From Actinophytocola sp. (GTDB taxonomy: Bacteria; Actinomycetota; Actinomycetes; Mycobacteriales; Pseudonocardiaceae), in NCBI GenBank assembly GCA_009377475.1, contig WHTY01000007.1, forward strand, positions 1 to 64,000: a stretch of DNA of 64,000 bases. Direction: 5' to 3'. The stretch's first letter is position 1, and each line of letters starts with the position of its first letter. A program made the position numbers and the translations under genes. Under the pieces are notes generated by a model, which worked only from the letters and a program-made list of their open reading frames with translations, was not told the DNA's origin and did no database searches. Positions 18,934 to 30,122 of the stretch are shown here, piece by piece.

Positions 18934-19794
18934 TCAGTCGAAAAGTTCGTCCGCGCTGTCGATGGCGACGGCGCGGGTGATCCAGGCGTCAAGCTGGGCG
19001 AGGTCCGTACAGGCGGTGATGCGCGCTTTGGCGTCGTCCGTCACGGCGATGCCGCGCGCGGCCAGCACCGCGAGCACTGCGTCCGCTTTGCCTTCGGCAC
19101 GGCCCTGGTTCACGTTCCTGCGGACGAAGTCGCTCATGTACTCGTAGGTGCCAGCAGTCATCATGTCCTCCAAACAGGCACGCGCCGCGGCAGGAAGCGC
19201 CGACAGCACGAGGTCATGGTATCGCGTCAGGTGTTCGTCATCGATGCTTCGCAAGCCCGCGAGCAGCGCGGACAGCACTTTTTCACCATGGGCGGGTTCC
19301 GCACCATGTGCCATGGCCGAGAGCACGGCGAGTTCAGGACTCTGTTCGGCATCCGACGGCTCGGTGATGATCGGCACGCGGTCGGGACCGACGACCAGCG
19401 GCCGCAACACCCATCCGGGATGGCCAAGGTCGATGGGCACGGCACACCACTCGGCGATTGTCGTCGTTGAGCACAGCACCAAAAGTACGACGCGACACCG
19501 CAGGCGAGAACGTAGCGTGGCGAGGTAGACGGGCCAGGACCACCGTTTACCGCGGTCCCTTCCGAGCTGGATTTCGATCACCACGGCCAGCACCGGCTGG
19601 TCGCCATCGGTGAGAACGACGACGGCGTCCGCGCGGTACTCGGTCGGCACCACGTCCGCTAGCTCGCACGACTCAAGTCGCACCTCTCTGTGTTCCGGCA
19701 CCGGCACTCCCAGCGCGCCCGTCAACAACTCAGCCGCGAGCGCCGGGCGTTCGTGAAACAACGCCACCAGCACTTCGTGTAGTTGGGAAGGCAT
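18934..19794 (-). CDS. Rpn/YhgA-like PD-(D/E)XK nuclease-fold protein
   Basis: The 286-residue protein resembles the recombination-promoting nuclease (Rpn) family, often annotated as putative transposase. The N-terminal half shows a PD-(D/E)XK-like core: RADAVVVLTDG, then VLAVVIEIQLGRDRGKRWSWPVYLA, in which E-x-Q replaces the usual E-x-K, as is common in this family. The C-terminal half is helical, with YEYMSDFVRRNVNQGRAEGKADAVLAVLAARGI, matching the QGRAEG pattern seen in family members. No terminal inverted repeats are seen, so it is not an intact insertion sequence. It interrupts the otherwise mycobacterial-like gene order. The start has TAGCGT six bases upstream, suggesting a leaderless transcript. 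Confidence 0.7.
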   Translation of the reverse strand: MPSQLHEVLVALFHERPALAAELLTGALGVPVPEHREVRLESCELADVVPTEYRADAVVVLTDGDQPVLAVVIEIQLGRDRGKRWSWPVYLATLRSRLRCRVVLLVLCSTTTIAEWCAVPIDLGHPGWVLRPLVVGPDRVPIITEPSDAEQSPELAVLSAMAHGAEPAHGEKVLSALLAGLRSIDDEHLTRYHDLVLSALPAAARACLEDMMTAGTYEYMSDFVRRNVNQGRAEGKADAVLAVLAARGIAVTDDAKARITACTDLAQLDAWITRAVAIDSADELFD

Positions 19795-19800
19795 GCCAGG

Positions 19801-19806
19801 ACGCTA
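19801..19806 (-). promoter_or_regulatory. Leaderless -10 box for the Rpn-like gene
   Basis: TAGCGT on the minus strand ends six bases before the ATG at 19794, with no Shine-Dalgarno sequence in between. Confidence 0.45.
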
Positions 19807-19915
19807 GCGGGCGGCACCGACAATTTTCGAACGTATGGTCGATCTCGATCGGGTGATTCGGGCCCACGGTCAGCGACATCACGTACGCGCCGAGCGTGGG
19901 CGCGCCACCTGGCTG

Positions 19916-20587
19916 CTAAAACACCAGCGGGAGCAGGGCGTGTCTGCGGCGGAGCACGGCACCGTAGCGGGCGTCCATGCGCAGCCACGAGTCCGTGGCG
20001 CTGACCCGCACCACGTCGCCGGTCGCCTCCTCCCCCGGTGCGTCAGCACCCTCGCCGCTGGCCCCGGTGAAGCCCATCCCGGACAGCGCGAACAGGCACC
20101 GGAGCTGCACCTTGAGGTCGAAGGCGTCGTTGCTCACCGTCAGCACAGGCTGGTCCAGCAGCGACGCGGGCGGAGTGCCCTGCGGGCCGACGTTGTCCCG
20201 CGCCACCTCGACGCCGCGCTCGGTCACCTCGGCCACCACGGACGCCGGCAAGTCGTCCACGTGCTGCCACGTCCCGGACGTCGGCAGGTCGGAGTGCCAC
20301 AGCAGGTCCCGCGAAGGGCCAGGATCCATCCGCTCACCACCGGCCACGGTCAGCGCGGCGAGCAGTTCGTTGCCGGACACCGTGACGTCGCGCGGCTCGA
20401 TCTCGCCGCGCACGCCCCTGGTCGCGAGGACCTCGAACGGTGTCATCGTCCACGCATCGAGCACGCCGGGCACCGCGTCCCGCTGCCGCAACCGGACGAC
20501 CGCCTGCCCGTCGAGACGCACGGCGCGGGCGACGAACGCGGCGAGGTTCTCCCGCTCGGCCGCGTCGGCAACTCGTAGCTCTGTCAC
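19916..20587 (-). CDS. Conserved hypothetical protein, Rv2474c-like by position
   Basis: Function not known. The 223-residue soluble protein begins VTELRVADAAERENLAAFVARAVRLD and contains LRQRDAVPGVLDAWTMTPFEVLATRGVRGEI and LLWHSDLPTSGTWQHVDDLPASVVAEV. No signal peptide, membrane segment or catalytic motif is recognisable. Its location immediately downstream of the giant glutamate dehydrogenase matches Rv2474c, an uncharacterised mycobacterial protein of similar length. The GTG start at 20587 has TACGGT six bases upstream, suggesting a leaderless mRNA; the longer frame to the upstream ATG reads through the palindrome and is not coding. Confidence 0.75.
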   Translation of the reverse strand: MTELRVADAAERENLAAFVARAVRLDGQAVVRLRQRDAVPGVLDAWTMTPFEVLATRGVRGEIEPRDVTVSGNELLAALTVAGGERMDPGPSRDLLWHSDLPTSGTWQHVDDLPASVVAEVTERGVEVARDNVGPQGTPPASLLDQPVLTVSNDAFDLKVQLRCLFALSGMGFTGASGEGADAPGEEATGDVVRVSATDSWLRMDARYGAVLRRRHALLPLVF

Positions 20588-20593
20588 GTCTCT

Positions 20594-20599
20594 ACCGTA
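20594..20599 (-). promoter_or_regulatory. Leaderless -10 box for the Rv2474c-like gene
   Basis: TACGGT on the minus strand ends six bases before the GTG at 20587; no ribosome binding site is present. Confidence 0.45.
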
Positions 20600-20612
20600 C
20601 GCAGCGAGATGC

Positions 20613-20661
20613 GCCGAAGGTGCCCTTGGGTACACCATATGTACCCAAGGCCACCTTGGGC
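20613..20661. repeat. Post-stop palindrome, copy 2
   Basis: The 21-base arms 20613..20633 and 20641..20661 pair with two mismatches around the 7-base loop ACCATAT. The left arm is identical to the core of the copy at 10551. It lies 26 bases after the stop codon of gdh on the minus strand, so it is well placed to end the gdh transcript. Confidence 0.85.
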
Positions 20662-20686
20662 TCGCCCACCGCGGCGAAAGCGTCGG

Positions 20687-23600
20687 TCACCGCGCCATGC
20701 TCCGCAGCTCACGCGCGGCAACGGACAACGTCGCGAGGTCCAGACGTCCCGAGCGGTTGATCTCCTCCAACGTGACACGCGCCCGCGCCAGGCGGGAGGC
20801 ATTGACGGTCTCCCACTCCGCGATCTTGTCGTCGACCTGGTCGTCCGGGTCGCAGTGCCGCAGCGCGTCGAGCGTGATCGTCCGCAGCGACTGGTAGATG
20901 TCGTCGCGCAGCGCCAGCCTGGCCAGCGCGTGCCAGCGGTTGCCCCGCTCCAACGCGCTCACCGATGTCAGCATGTCGTCGATGCCGAGGTGCGCGGACA
21001 ACGCGTAGTACAGCTCGGCGGTCTCGTGCGGACTGCGCTCCTTGCTCAGGCCCACCTCGTGCTCGGCCAGCTCCGCCACCTCGATGACGTCGAGCAGCCC
21101 GTAGGTGTGCAGCAACACGCCCATCCGGTCGGCGAGGCCAGCGGGCAGGCCCCTGGCCGCGAGTTCGCCGCGCTTGAGGTCGACCGACTCCGCCTGCGCG
21201 CCCCGCAGGAAGCCCGCTACCTTGGGCAGCAGCTCCGAAACGACGTCACCGAACCGGTTGATCTCCGCGCCTACGGCCAACGGCTGCGGCCGGTTGGTCA
21301 GCCACCAGCGCGAGGCCCGGTCCAGCAGCCTGCGGGTTTCCAGCACCACGGCGTCGGCGTCCTCGGTGGCGACGTCGGCGCCGAGCTGGTCGACCTGCCG
21401 CCAGATGTCGGCCAGGTCGAACACCCTGGTGGCTACGGCGAACGCCCGCACCGCATCGGTCGCGGTGGCGTTCAGCTCCTCGGTGAGCCGGTAGGCATAC
21501 GTCAGCCCCGCCCCGCCGACGACCTCGTTCACGACCTGCGTTGTCACGATCTCCCGGTTCAGCGGGTGGTCGAGGATCTGCTTGCGGAACCGGTCGCGCA
21601 GCGGCGTCGGGAAGTAGTCCGGCAGGATCCGCAGGAACACCTCCTGGTCGGGCAGGTCACTGTCGAGCAGTTCGTCCTTGAGGTCCAGCTTGACGTGCGC
21701 GAGCAGCGTGGCCAGCTCCGGCGAGGACAGCCCTTGCCCCGCCTTGTCGAACTCCTTGAACTTCTCGTTGGTCGGCAGCGCCTCCAGCTCGCGGTCCAGC
21801 GCGGCCTTGGTCTCCAGATACGACACCAGCCGCTGGTGCACCGACGTCATCGCCGGGGAGTGCGCCCGCGCGATGCCGAGCACCGCGTTCTGGCGGTAGT
21901 TGTTCGCCAGCACCAGCTCGGCGACCTCGTCGGTCATCGACTCCAGCAGCGGCACCCGGTTCTCGGTGTCAAGGTGGCCCTCGTCGATCAACTGCTCGAA
22001 CAGGATCTTGATGTTGACCTCATGGTCGGAGCAGTCGACGCCAGCGGAGTTGTCAAGGGCGTCAGTGTTGATCTTGCCGTCCTTGTGGGCGAACTCGATC
22101 CTGCCGCGTTCGGTCAACCCGAGGTTGCCGCCCTCTCCAACCACCTTGACCCGCAGGTCCTTGCCGTTGACGCGCAGCGGGTCGTTGGTCTTGTCGTCGG
22201 CATCGGCCTGGCTCTCGGTGGACGCCTTGACGTACGTGCCGATGCCGCCGTTCCACAGCAGGTCGACCGGGGCGAGCAGGATCGCGCGGATCAGCTCGTT
22301 CGGCGTCAGCTTGCGGACGTCGTCCGCGATGCCAAGCGCCTCGCGCACCTGCGGCGTGATCGGCACCGACTTCGCACTGCGCGAGTACACCCCGCCACCC
22401 TCGCTGATCAGCGAGGTGTCGTAGTCCTCCCACGACGACCTTGGCAGCGCGAACATCCGCTTGCGCTCCAGGAAAGCCGCAGCAGTGTCCCTAGGGTCAG
22501 GGTCGAGGAAGATGTGCAGGTGGTTGAATGCCGCGACCAGGCGGATGTGCTCGGACAGCAACATGCCGTTGCCGAAGACGTCGCCCGCCATGTCGCCGAT
22601 GCCGACCACGGTGAAGTCCTGTCGCTGGGTGTCGACGCCAAGCTCGCGGAAGTGCCGCTTGACCGACTCCCACGCGCCCTTGGCGGTGATGCCCATCGCC
22701 TTGTGGTCGTAGCCGACCGAACCACCGGACGCGAAGGCGTCGCCGAGCCAGAGGCCGTAACTGGCGGAGACGTCGTTGGCGATGTCGGAGAACGTCGCCG
22801 TGCCCTTGTCCGCCGCGACGACGAGGTAGCTGTCGTCGCCGTCGTAGCGCACCACCGACGGCGCGGGCACCGTGACGCCCTCCCTGCGGTTGTCGGTGAG
22901 ATCGAGCAGGCCGGAGATGAACATCCGGTAGCAGGCGATGCCCTCAGCCTGCCTGGCCTCCCGGTCGACGGCGGGGTCGCCGGTCACCGCAGGGGGCCGC
23001 TTGACGACGAAGCCGCCCTTCGCGCCGACCGGCACGATCACGGCGTTCTTCACCGCCTGCGCCTTGACCAGCCCCAACACCTCGGTGCGGAAGTCCTCCC
23101 TGCGGTCCGACCAGCGCAGCCCGCCGCGCGCGACAAGCCCGAACCGCAGGTGCACGCCTTCCACCCGCGCGGAATACACGAAGATCTCGAAGCGGGGCCT
23201 CGGCTCCGGCAGGTCGGGCACCGCCGCCGGCTCCAGCTTGATCGACAGGTACGGCCTCGGCTGGCCGTCCTCGTCGGTGACGTAGTAGTTGGTGCGCAGC
23301 GTCGCGGTGATCACCGTGAGCAGGCTGCGCAGGATGCGGTCCTCGTCCAGGCTGACGACGGCGTCGATCATGGTGCTGATCTCGGTCACGATGCCGTCGA
23401 CCCGCTGCGCGCGGCCGTCGTCGGGCACGTCGACGTCGAACTTCGCCTCGAACAGCCGCACCAGCGCCGCCGAGATCGCCGAGTTCGCCAGGACGGCGTC
23501 CTCGATGTACTCCTGCGAGTACGGCGTGCCGGCCTGACGCAGGTAGCGCGAGTACGCCCGCAGCACGGCGGCCTGCCGCCAGTTCAGCCCGGCGCGCAGC

Positions 23601-25663
23601 ACCAGCCCGTTGAAGCCGTCGACCTCGGCGTTGCCCTCCCACGTCGCGCGGAAGGCGTCCTGGAACCGCTCCCGCACCTCGAGCAGCGCGGTCTCGTCGC
23701 CGAACCGCTCCAGCACCGCCGGGTCGACCCGCAGGCCGAAGTCGTAGATCCAGCCGCGGACGCCATCCGACCGGGTGATCTCGTACGGCCGCTGGTCGAC
23801 GACCTCGACGTCCATCTTCTGCAGCATCGGCAACAGCGACGACAGCGTCACGCCCTCGCCGAGCAGGTACAGCTTGAACCGGCGCTGCTCGCTTCGGATC
23901 TCGTCCGGCACGTAGAACGACATCGCGACGTCGTCCTCGCTGGACAGCGAGTCGACGGTGCGCAGGTCGGCCAGCCCGGTGGTGGCGTCGAAGTCTTCCT
24001 TGTACGCCTCCGGCACGGAGCTGGCGAGCCGCTGGCCCAGCTGGTACGCGGTCTCGTCGCGGTGGCCGTCTTCGCCCGTCGCCACGCGCTCGGCGTGGAT
24101 CGCCTCGATCAGCCGGTCGTCCCAGCCGCGCACGGCGTCGTTGAGCAGCTCCTGCAGCCGCAGCGTGTCCGGCTCGACCATGCGTTCCGGCTCGGTGTGC
24201 ACGGTGAAGTGCACCTGCGCGAACAGCGTCTCCCCCAGCCGGACGGCGAACTCCACGGTGTCGGCGTCCAGTTCGGTGCGCAGCACGTCCTGCATCGCCT
24301 GCCGCGTCTGCGTGGAGTACCGATCGCGCGGCACGAACACCACGCAGGAGTAGAACCGGCCGTACGGATCGCGGCGCAGGAACGCGCGCAGCCTGCGCCG
24401 GTCCGCGAGCGCGATCGCCCCGGTGACGGTGGCGTACAGCGAGTCGAGGTCGGTGGAGAACAGCTCGGCGCGCGGCCAGCTCTGCAGCACCTCCAGCATT
24501 CCCTGGCCGGAGTGCGACTCGATCGGGAAGCCCGCGCGGTGGATGACGTCGCGGACCTTGCGCTTGATCACCGGGATGTCGAGCACGTCCTCGTGCAGCG
24601 CCGACGTGGTGAACATGCCGAGGAACCGGTGCTCCCCGACCACGTTTCCGTCGTCGTCGAAGATCTTGACGCCGATGTAGTACGGGTGCACCGGTCGGTG
24701 CACGGTGGACGGCGCGCTCGCTGGGGTGAGCACAAGCAGCGTCGGCGCGAGCGCGGTCTCGGCCATGTCCGGGCCCTTGGTGAGGTCGCGGGCGGCGAGG
24801 CTGTCCTGCCGCAGCACACCGAGCCCGGACGCCAGCGCCGCTCGCAGCGCCGGGTGCTCCTCCTGCGCGGTCGCGGTGTTCTCGTCCTCGGTGGCGTCTT
24901 CGGTGATGACCTCGTAGCGCCGGTAGCCGAGGAAGGTGAAGTGGCCCCGGACCAGCCAGCGCAACAGCGCCTCGCCGTCAGCGACCTCCGACGCCCGCAG
25001 CTTCGGCGGCGACGTCCTCAGCTGCTCGGCGATGTCAAGGGCGGTGGTGGCCATCCGCTCGGTGTCCTCGACCACCTCGCGGACGTCGTTGATGACGACG
25101 TGCAGCCGGTTTTCCATCTCCAACGCGCGGTCGGCGTCGGTCATCCGGTCCAGCTCGACCAGGATCCAGGACTCGGTGGCCGCGCCCTCGGGGGGTTCGG
25201 CGGCGTCCACGGTGGGGTGGAGTTCGCGCAGCGACCCGGTGACGTCGCGGGTGACGACGAGGATCGGGTGCACGATCCGCTGCACGTCGATGCCGGAGCG
25301 GGCGAACTTCGCGGCCACGCTGTCGACAAGGAACGGCATGTCGTCGGTGACGATCTGTACCACGGTGCCGTCGCTGGACCAGCCGTTGTCCTGCGTGTCG
25401 GGCTTGCCGATCCACACGGCGGGCGAGCCGGGGGTGCGCTGCTCGGCGAGCCGCTTGTGAGCGCGCACCGCGCCGACCAGGTCCGCCGGGTCGGTGCCGA
25501 CGATGTCCTCCGGCGGGACGTGCCGGTAGTAGAGCCGGATCAGGTCGGCGATGTCGGAGGCCATCGACGCCGCCCGCTCGATGAGCGCGTCGCGCTGGTG
25601 CTCCAGCGAGGGGGTTTCGACGTGGCCACCGGCGACCCGTTCCGAACTACCCACTGTGGTCAT
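20687..25663 (-). CDS. gdh: Large (GDH-180 type) NAD-dependent glutamate dehydrogenase
   Basis: This 1658-residue cytosolic enzyme deaminates glutamate to 2-oxoglutarate with NAD. The size and layout are those of the large GDH class: a long N-terminal region with ACT-like regulatory modules, then the catalytic domain around residue 850 with GGLRWSDRREDFRTEVLGL and the Lys-containing NAVIVPVGAKGGFVVKRP, then the NAD-binding Rossmann region near residue 1020 (VVGIGDMAGDVFGNG), then a helical C-terminal extension. The ATG at 25663 has GGGAG seven bases upstream. It corresponds to Rv2476c, whose activity is controlled by the FHA protein GarA in mycobacteria; the same control here is inference. 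A palindrome follows the stop. Confidence 0.96.
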   Translation of the reverse strand: MTTVGSSERVAGGHVETPSLEHQRDALIERAASMASDIADLIRLYYRHVPPEDIVGTDPADLVGAVRAHKRLAEQRTPGSPAVWIGKPDTQDNGWSSDGTVVQIVTDDMPFLVDSVAAKFARSGIDVQRIVHPILVVTRDVTGSLRELHPTVDAAEPPEGAATESWILVELDRMTDADRALEMENRLHVVINDVREVVEDTERMATTALDIAEQLRTSPPKLRASEVADGEALLRWLVRGHFTFLGYRRYEVITEDATEDENTATAQEEHPALRAALASGLGVLRQDSLAARDLTKGPDMAETALAPTLLVLTPASAPSTVHRPVHPYYIGVKIFDDDGNVVGEHRFLGMFTTSALHEDVLDIPVIKRKVRDVIHRAGFPIESHSGQGMLEVLQSWPRAELFSTDLDSLYATVTGAIALADRRRLRAFLRRDPYGRFYSCVVFVPRDRYSTQTRQAMQDVLRTELDADTVEFAVRLGETLFAQVHFTVHTEPERMVEPDTLRLQELLNDAVRGWDDRLIEAIHAERVATGEDGHRDETAYQLGQRLASSVPEAYKEDFDATTGLADLRTVDSLSSEDDVAMSFYVPDEIRSEQRRFKLYLLGEGVTLSSLLPMLQKMDVEVVDQRPYEITRSDGVRGWIYDFGLRVDPAVLERFGDETALLEVRERFQDAFRATWEGNAEVDGFNGLVLRAGLNWRQAAVLRAYSRYLRQAGTPYSQEYIEDAVLANSAISAALVRLFEAKFDVDVPDDGRAQRVDGIVTEISTMIDAVVSLDEDRILRSLLTVITATLRTNYYVTDEDGQPRPYLSIKLEPAAVPDLPEPRPRFEIFVYSARVEGVHLRFGLVARGGLRWSDRREDFRTEVLGLVKAQAVKNAVIVPVGAKGGFVVKRPPAVTGDPAVDREARQAEGIACYRMFISGLLDLTDNRREGVTVPAPSVVRYDGDDSYLVVAADKGTATFSDIANDVSASYGLWLGDAFASGGSVGYDHKAMGITAKGAWESVKRHFRELGVDTQRQDFTVVGIGDMAGDVFGNGMLLSEHIRLVAAFNHLHIFLDPDPRDTAAAFLERKRMFALPRSSWEDYDTSLISEGGGVYSRSAKSVPITPQVREALGIADDVRKLTPNELIRAILLAPVDLLWNGGIGTYVKASTESQADADDKTNDPLRVNGKDLRVKVVGEGGNLGLTERGRIEFAHKDGKINTDALDNSAGVDCSDHEVNIKILFEQLIDEGHLDTENRVPLLESMTDEVAELVLANNYRQNAVLGIARAHSPAMTSVHQRLVSYLETKAALDRELEALPTNEKFKEFDKAGQGLSSPELATLLAHVKLDLKDELLDSDLPDQEVFLRILPDYFPTPLRDRFRKQILDHPLNREIVTTQVVNEVVGGAGLTYAYRLTEELNATATDAVRAFAVATRVFDLADIWRQVDQLGADVATEDADAVVLETRRLLDRASRWWLTNRPQPLAVGAEINRFGDVVSELLPKVAGFLRGAQAESVDLKRGELAARGLPAGLADRMGVLLHTYGLLDVIEVAELAEHEVGLSKERSPHETAELYYALSAHLGIDDMLTSVSALERGNRWHALARLALRDDIYQSLRTITLDALRHCDPDDQVDDKIAEWETVNASRLARARVTLEEINRSGRLDLATLSVAARELRSMAR

Positions 25664-25946
25664 GCCGACACTCCCATCCTGCCCCCTTGCCCTCGACGTA
25701 TACCGCTTCCAGACGTCGAGTGCCCGGCGGCGTCCCCATGCATTCCGCACGCTCGTGCGCCATCACTTCACCGGCCGTGTCGCAGGCGCGCGGGAGCTCA
25801 CCAGGAGTGAACCGCGACGCTGCGATCGACGCCACACACCCTAGCTCCGTGGCCGCGCCGGTGTCCTCCCCGGAGGCCGTCGGACGTCGCTACGCGGCCC
25901 GCTATGCTGCGGGGCTCCTGCGGCGGTGGGGCGCCTCCGGGCCTGC

Positions 25947-28277
25947 TCAGGCCAGTCCGCCGCCGTGCGTGCCGCGTAGCGGGCTGTCGCCGTTGACGGC
26001 GTGGCCGTTGGTGCCGCGGCGCCCGGTCGTGGAGCCGCTGGTCTCGGTGCGCTGCCAACGTCTGCTGCGCACCCGGGGTGTCACCGCTGAGTTGTCGTCA
26101 TCGCCGTTGGCCCAACTGCTGAACACCGCGAGCACGCTGTCCAGTTCCCGGACCGGCGCGGGCTCCAGCTCGGGTTCGGGCTCAGTCTCCGCTGCGTCGT
26201 TGGCTGCTGGCACGGCATTCGAGCCGACCTCGACCTGCGGACCCCGTGGTGTCTCTGCCGCAGGCTCGGACGGAGTCTCGGGCTGGATCGGCGGCGCGGC
26301 GTACACCGTCGGTGCTTCCACGGGAGCGGGTTCGGGTTGCGGCGTCGGTTCCGGCGTGGGCGCCGGTTCCGGGTGTGGATCGGGCCGCCAAGACCACTCC
26401 GCGTGCGCAGGTTGCGACGCCCACGACGGGCTCGGGGCAGGCTCCTGCGCGGGCTCCTCCCACGGCATCGGCGGCCGTGAGCGAGGCTGCGGCGGCTCGT
26501 GCCGCTGCTCGGTCCACGACGGCTGCGGCGGGTGCTCGCTTCCGGTGCCCCGTGCCGGCTGGCTGGTCCACGATGGCTGCGCCAGCTGGTCGGCGGACGT
26601 CTGCGTCGCGGGTTCGGACCAGTGCGTGCCCGCCGGGTGGTCGGGCTGTTCGTGCCGCCCGTGCCGCTCCGGCTCGTCGCTCGACGCGTGCCGCTTTCCG
26701 CCGGATCCGATCGCAACACCGAGACGGTCCAGCACGGACCGCTCCGACGGCGTCCCTTCCGCCTGATGTCGGGCTCCCGAGTCGGCGACCTCCGGCGAGG
26801 AGTGTGGGGCCCACGGCACCGCCGGTTGGTGCATGGTCTCCCACGCCGCCGTTCCCGGCGGCGACGCAGCCGCCCGGTGCGCGGCATGGGTGGGTTCGTG
26901 TGCGGTAGCGGACGACGCTTGCTCCCACGACGAGGGCTCCCACGACGAGGGCTCCGACGGTGCGGATGCCCACGACGCACCCGTCGCCGCTGCGGGCTCC
27001 GACTGCGCAGGCTCGCTCCGTGGCGGCGGTGTTTCGGCGGTGATCGCGGGCATCATCTGGGTGGCCTCTGTCGATGGCTCGACCTTCCGGCGTTTGCCAG
27101 ATGGCTGGCTCTTGCGCTGCTGCGCGACACGTTCTTCGTGCTCGGCCAGCGCACGGTTGAAGTCGGCGGCGGGTTGTTCTCCCCTGCCGAACTCACCGGT
27201 GAGCAACCCGAGCGTCTGCCGCCGCAACCTGCCGTAGCTGTGCTCGCACACGCGGGCTTCGCGCAGGCACGCCAACGCTTCCGCCGGGCGACCAAGCTGC
27301 TCCTCGATGTGGGACAGCTCCAGCAGCAGCCGCGAGCTGAGCGCGAGCAGTTCGTGCCGCCGGGTGTGGTACAGCGCGTCGCGGATGAGCATGCCTGCCG
27401 ATTCGGGGGCAGCGGACGCCAAATGCACCCTGGTCGCGATGGCCAGCCGCATCCACGCGAGCGGCGCGATGGCGGCTGCCCGCGCCGGTTCGGCGAACAA
27501 TGGCTGCGCGAGGGCATCCGCGTCGCCCCGCGAACCCTGGTCCAGCAGCGCGCACACCAGCTCAAGAGTGAGCCGGGTCCGCATCTGGGTACTGTCGACG
27601 AGGACGTCGTCGCTGCCCTCGACAATCTCCAACCCCTTGCGCGCCGCGTCGATCGACGCCGAAATGTCGCCGTGCCGACGCAGATGCGCCGACGTCCGAG
27701 CCTGGACCAGCGCCCGCATGCTGATGCGATCGGCGTCGGTGATCGATGGGTCGGAGTCCGCCAGCTTGTCGGCTTCCTCCAGCGCGCGGTCCAGCACGCC
27801 CCGACGTCCGATCGAGGCCATGCACCCGACGAACTGCAACAACGCGCCGATCCGGCACACCGGCTGCGCGTGCTCATCCGCCAGCACCGGCCGCAGCGCG
27901 GCGAGCCCGGTCAGCGGGACGCCAACGCTGCGCGCGCACAACGCAAGTTCGGTGCGCATCTGGGCGGCGAGGTCGCCGTGCCCGTCGGCTTCCGCCGTCC
28001 GCAGCACCACGACTGCCCGGTTGACGACGTCAGCGCGGTGTCCGAGCCGGATCCGCGCCGACACCGACAGTCCTTCGGCGTACGCCCAGATTCGCTCCGA
28101 ACCGGACGCCTCAGCCAGCGCCGCGGCACGCTCCCCGAACACCAACGCGAGTTCGGGCGCGCCGAACATCAGCCGCAAGCCGTCGGAAACCAGCGTCTCC
28201 GCGGGATCGTCGGCCTGCGAAGCGGAGGGCGCGCGGCGTCTCGCTCGCGTGTCCTGGCTGTGCGTGCTGGCTGCCAC
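25947..28277 (-). CDS. Large protein: helical (TPR-like) N-terminal half, Pro/Trp-rich disordered C-terminal half
   Basis: Function not known. The first 430 or so of 776 residues look like stacked helical repeats (for example GLRLMFGAPELALVFGERAA, LQFVGCMASIGRRG and ELSHIEEQLGRPAEALACLR), resembling the TPR modules of actinobacterial signalling proteins. The rest is low-complexity, rich in Pro, Glu, Ala and Ser, with a recurring Trp motif: SSWEPSSWE, QPSWTSQPA, QPSWTEQ, SPSWASQPA. The last 50 residues contain a more ordered segment (RELDSVLAVFSSWANGDDDN). There is no signal peptide or membrane segment. The start is a GTG with GGAGGG just upstream. It is inserted between gdh and ettA, which are adjacent in mycobacteria. 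About 280 bases upstream of gdh hold no recognisable element. Confidence 0.8.
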   Translation of the reverse strand: MAASTHSQDTRARRRAPSASQADDPAETLVSDGLRLMFGAPELALVFGERAAALAEASGSERIWAYAEGLSVSARIRLGHRADVVNRAVVVLRTAEADGHGDLAAQMRTELALCARSVGVPLTGLAALRPVLADEHAQPVCRIGALLQFVGCMASIGRRGVLDRALEEADKLADSDPSITDADRISMRALVQARTSAHLRRHGDISASIDAARKGLEIVEGSDDVLVDSTQMRTRLTLELVCALLDQGSRGDADALAQPLFAEPARAAAIAPLAWMRLAIATRVHLASAAPESAGMLIRDALYHTRRHELLALSSRLLLELSHIEEQLGRPAEALACLREARVCEHSYGRLRRQTLGLLTGEFGRGEQPAADFNRALAEHEERVAQQRKSQPSGKRRKVEPSTEATQMMPAITAETPPPRSEPAQSEPAAATGASWASAPSEPSSWEPSSWEQASSATAHEPTHAAHRAAASPPGTAAWETMHQPAVPWAPHSSPEVADSGARHQAEGTPSERSVLDRLGVAIGSGGKRHASSDEPERHGRHEQPDHPAGTHWSEPATQTSADQLAQPSWTSQPARGTGSEHPPQPSWTEQRHEPPQPRSRPPMPWEEPAQEPAPSPSWASQPAHAEWSWRPDPHPEPAPTPEPTPQPEPAPVEAPTVYAAPPIQPETPSEPAAETPRGPQVEVGSNAVPAANDAAETEPEPELEPAPVRELDSVLAVFSSWANGDDDNSAVTPRVRSRRWQRTETSGSTTGRRGTNGHAVNGDSPLRGTHGGGLA

Positions 28278-28316
28278 GAACCCTCCGCTGATGTAATCGA
28301 CTCGATCGCGCTCGTG

Positions 28317-29993
<1,677 letters not shown>

Positions 29994-30001
29994 GGCACAC
30001 G

Positions 30002-30007
30002 ATGGTA
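30002..30007 (-). promoter_or_regulatory. Leaderless -10 box for ettA
   Basis: TACCAT on the minus strand ends eight bases before the ATG at 29993, and no ribosome binding site is visible. Confidence 0.4.
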
Positions 30008-30122
30008 GAGCCGTCCGCATTGGCGCATGACGCCGGTCGCCAACTCCACTACCGGTAGCACGAGCTGCCGTGCGACCCCCTGGCGAGTGACAGGCCTCGA
30101 CGACACACAGCGACGGGCCAGC

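Noticed and set aside
18934..19794. Intact insertion sequence around the Rpn-like gene
   Set aside because: No terminal inverted repeats or target duplications were seen at the gene borders, and the protein is a PD-(D/E)XK nuclease type rather than a DDE transposase.
20609..25810. A 1,733-codon open frame on the plus strand opposite gdh
   Set aside because: It is an antisense shadow of the glutamate dehydrogenase gene caused by GC-rich third positions. The sense frame has full family motifs; the antisense translation is Arg/Val/Asp-rich without any recognisable domain.
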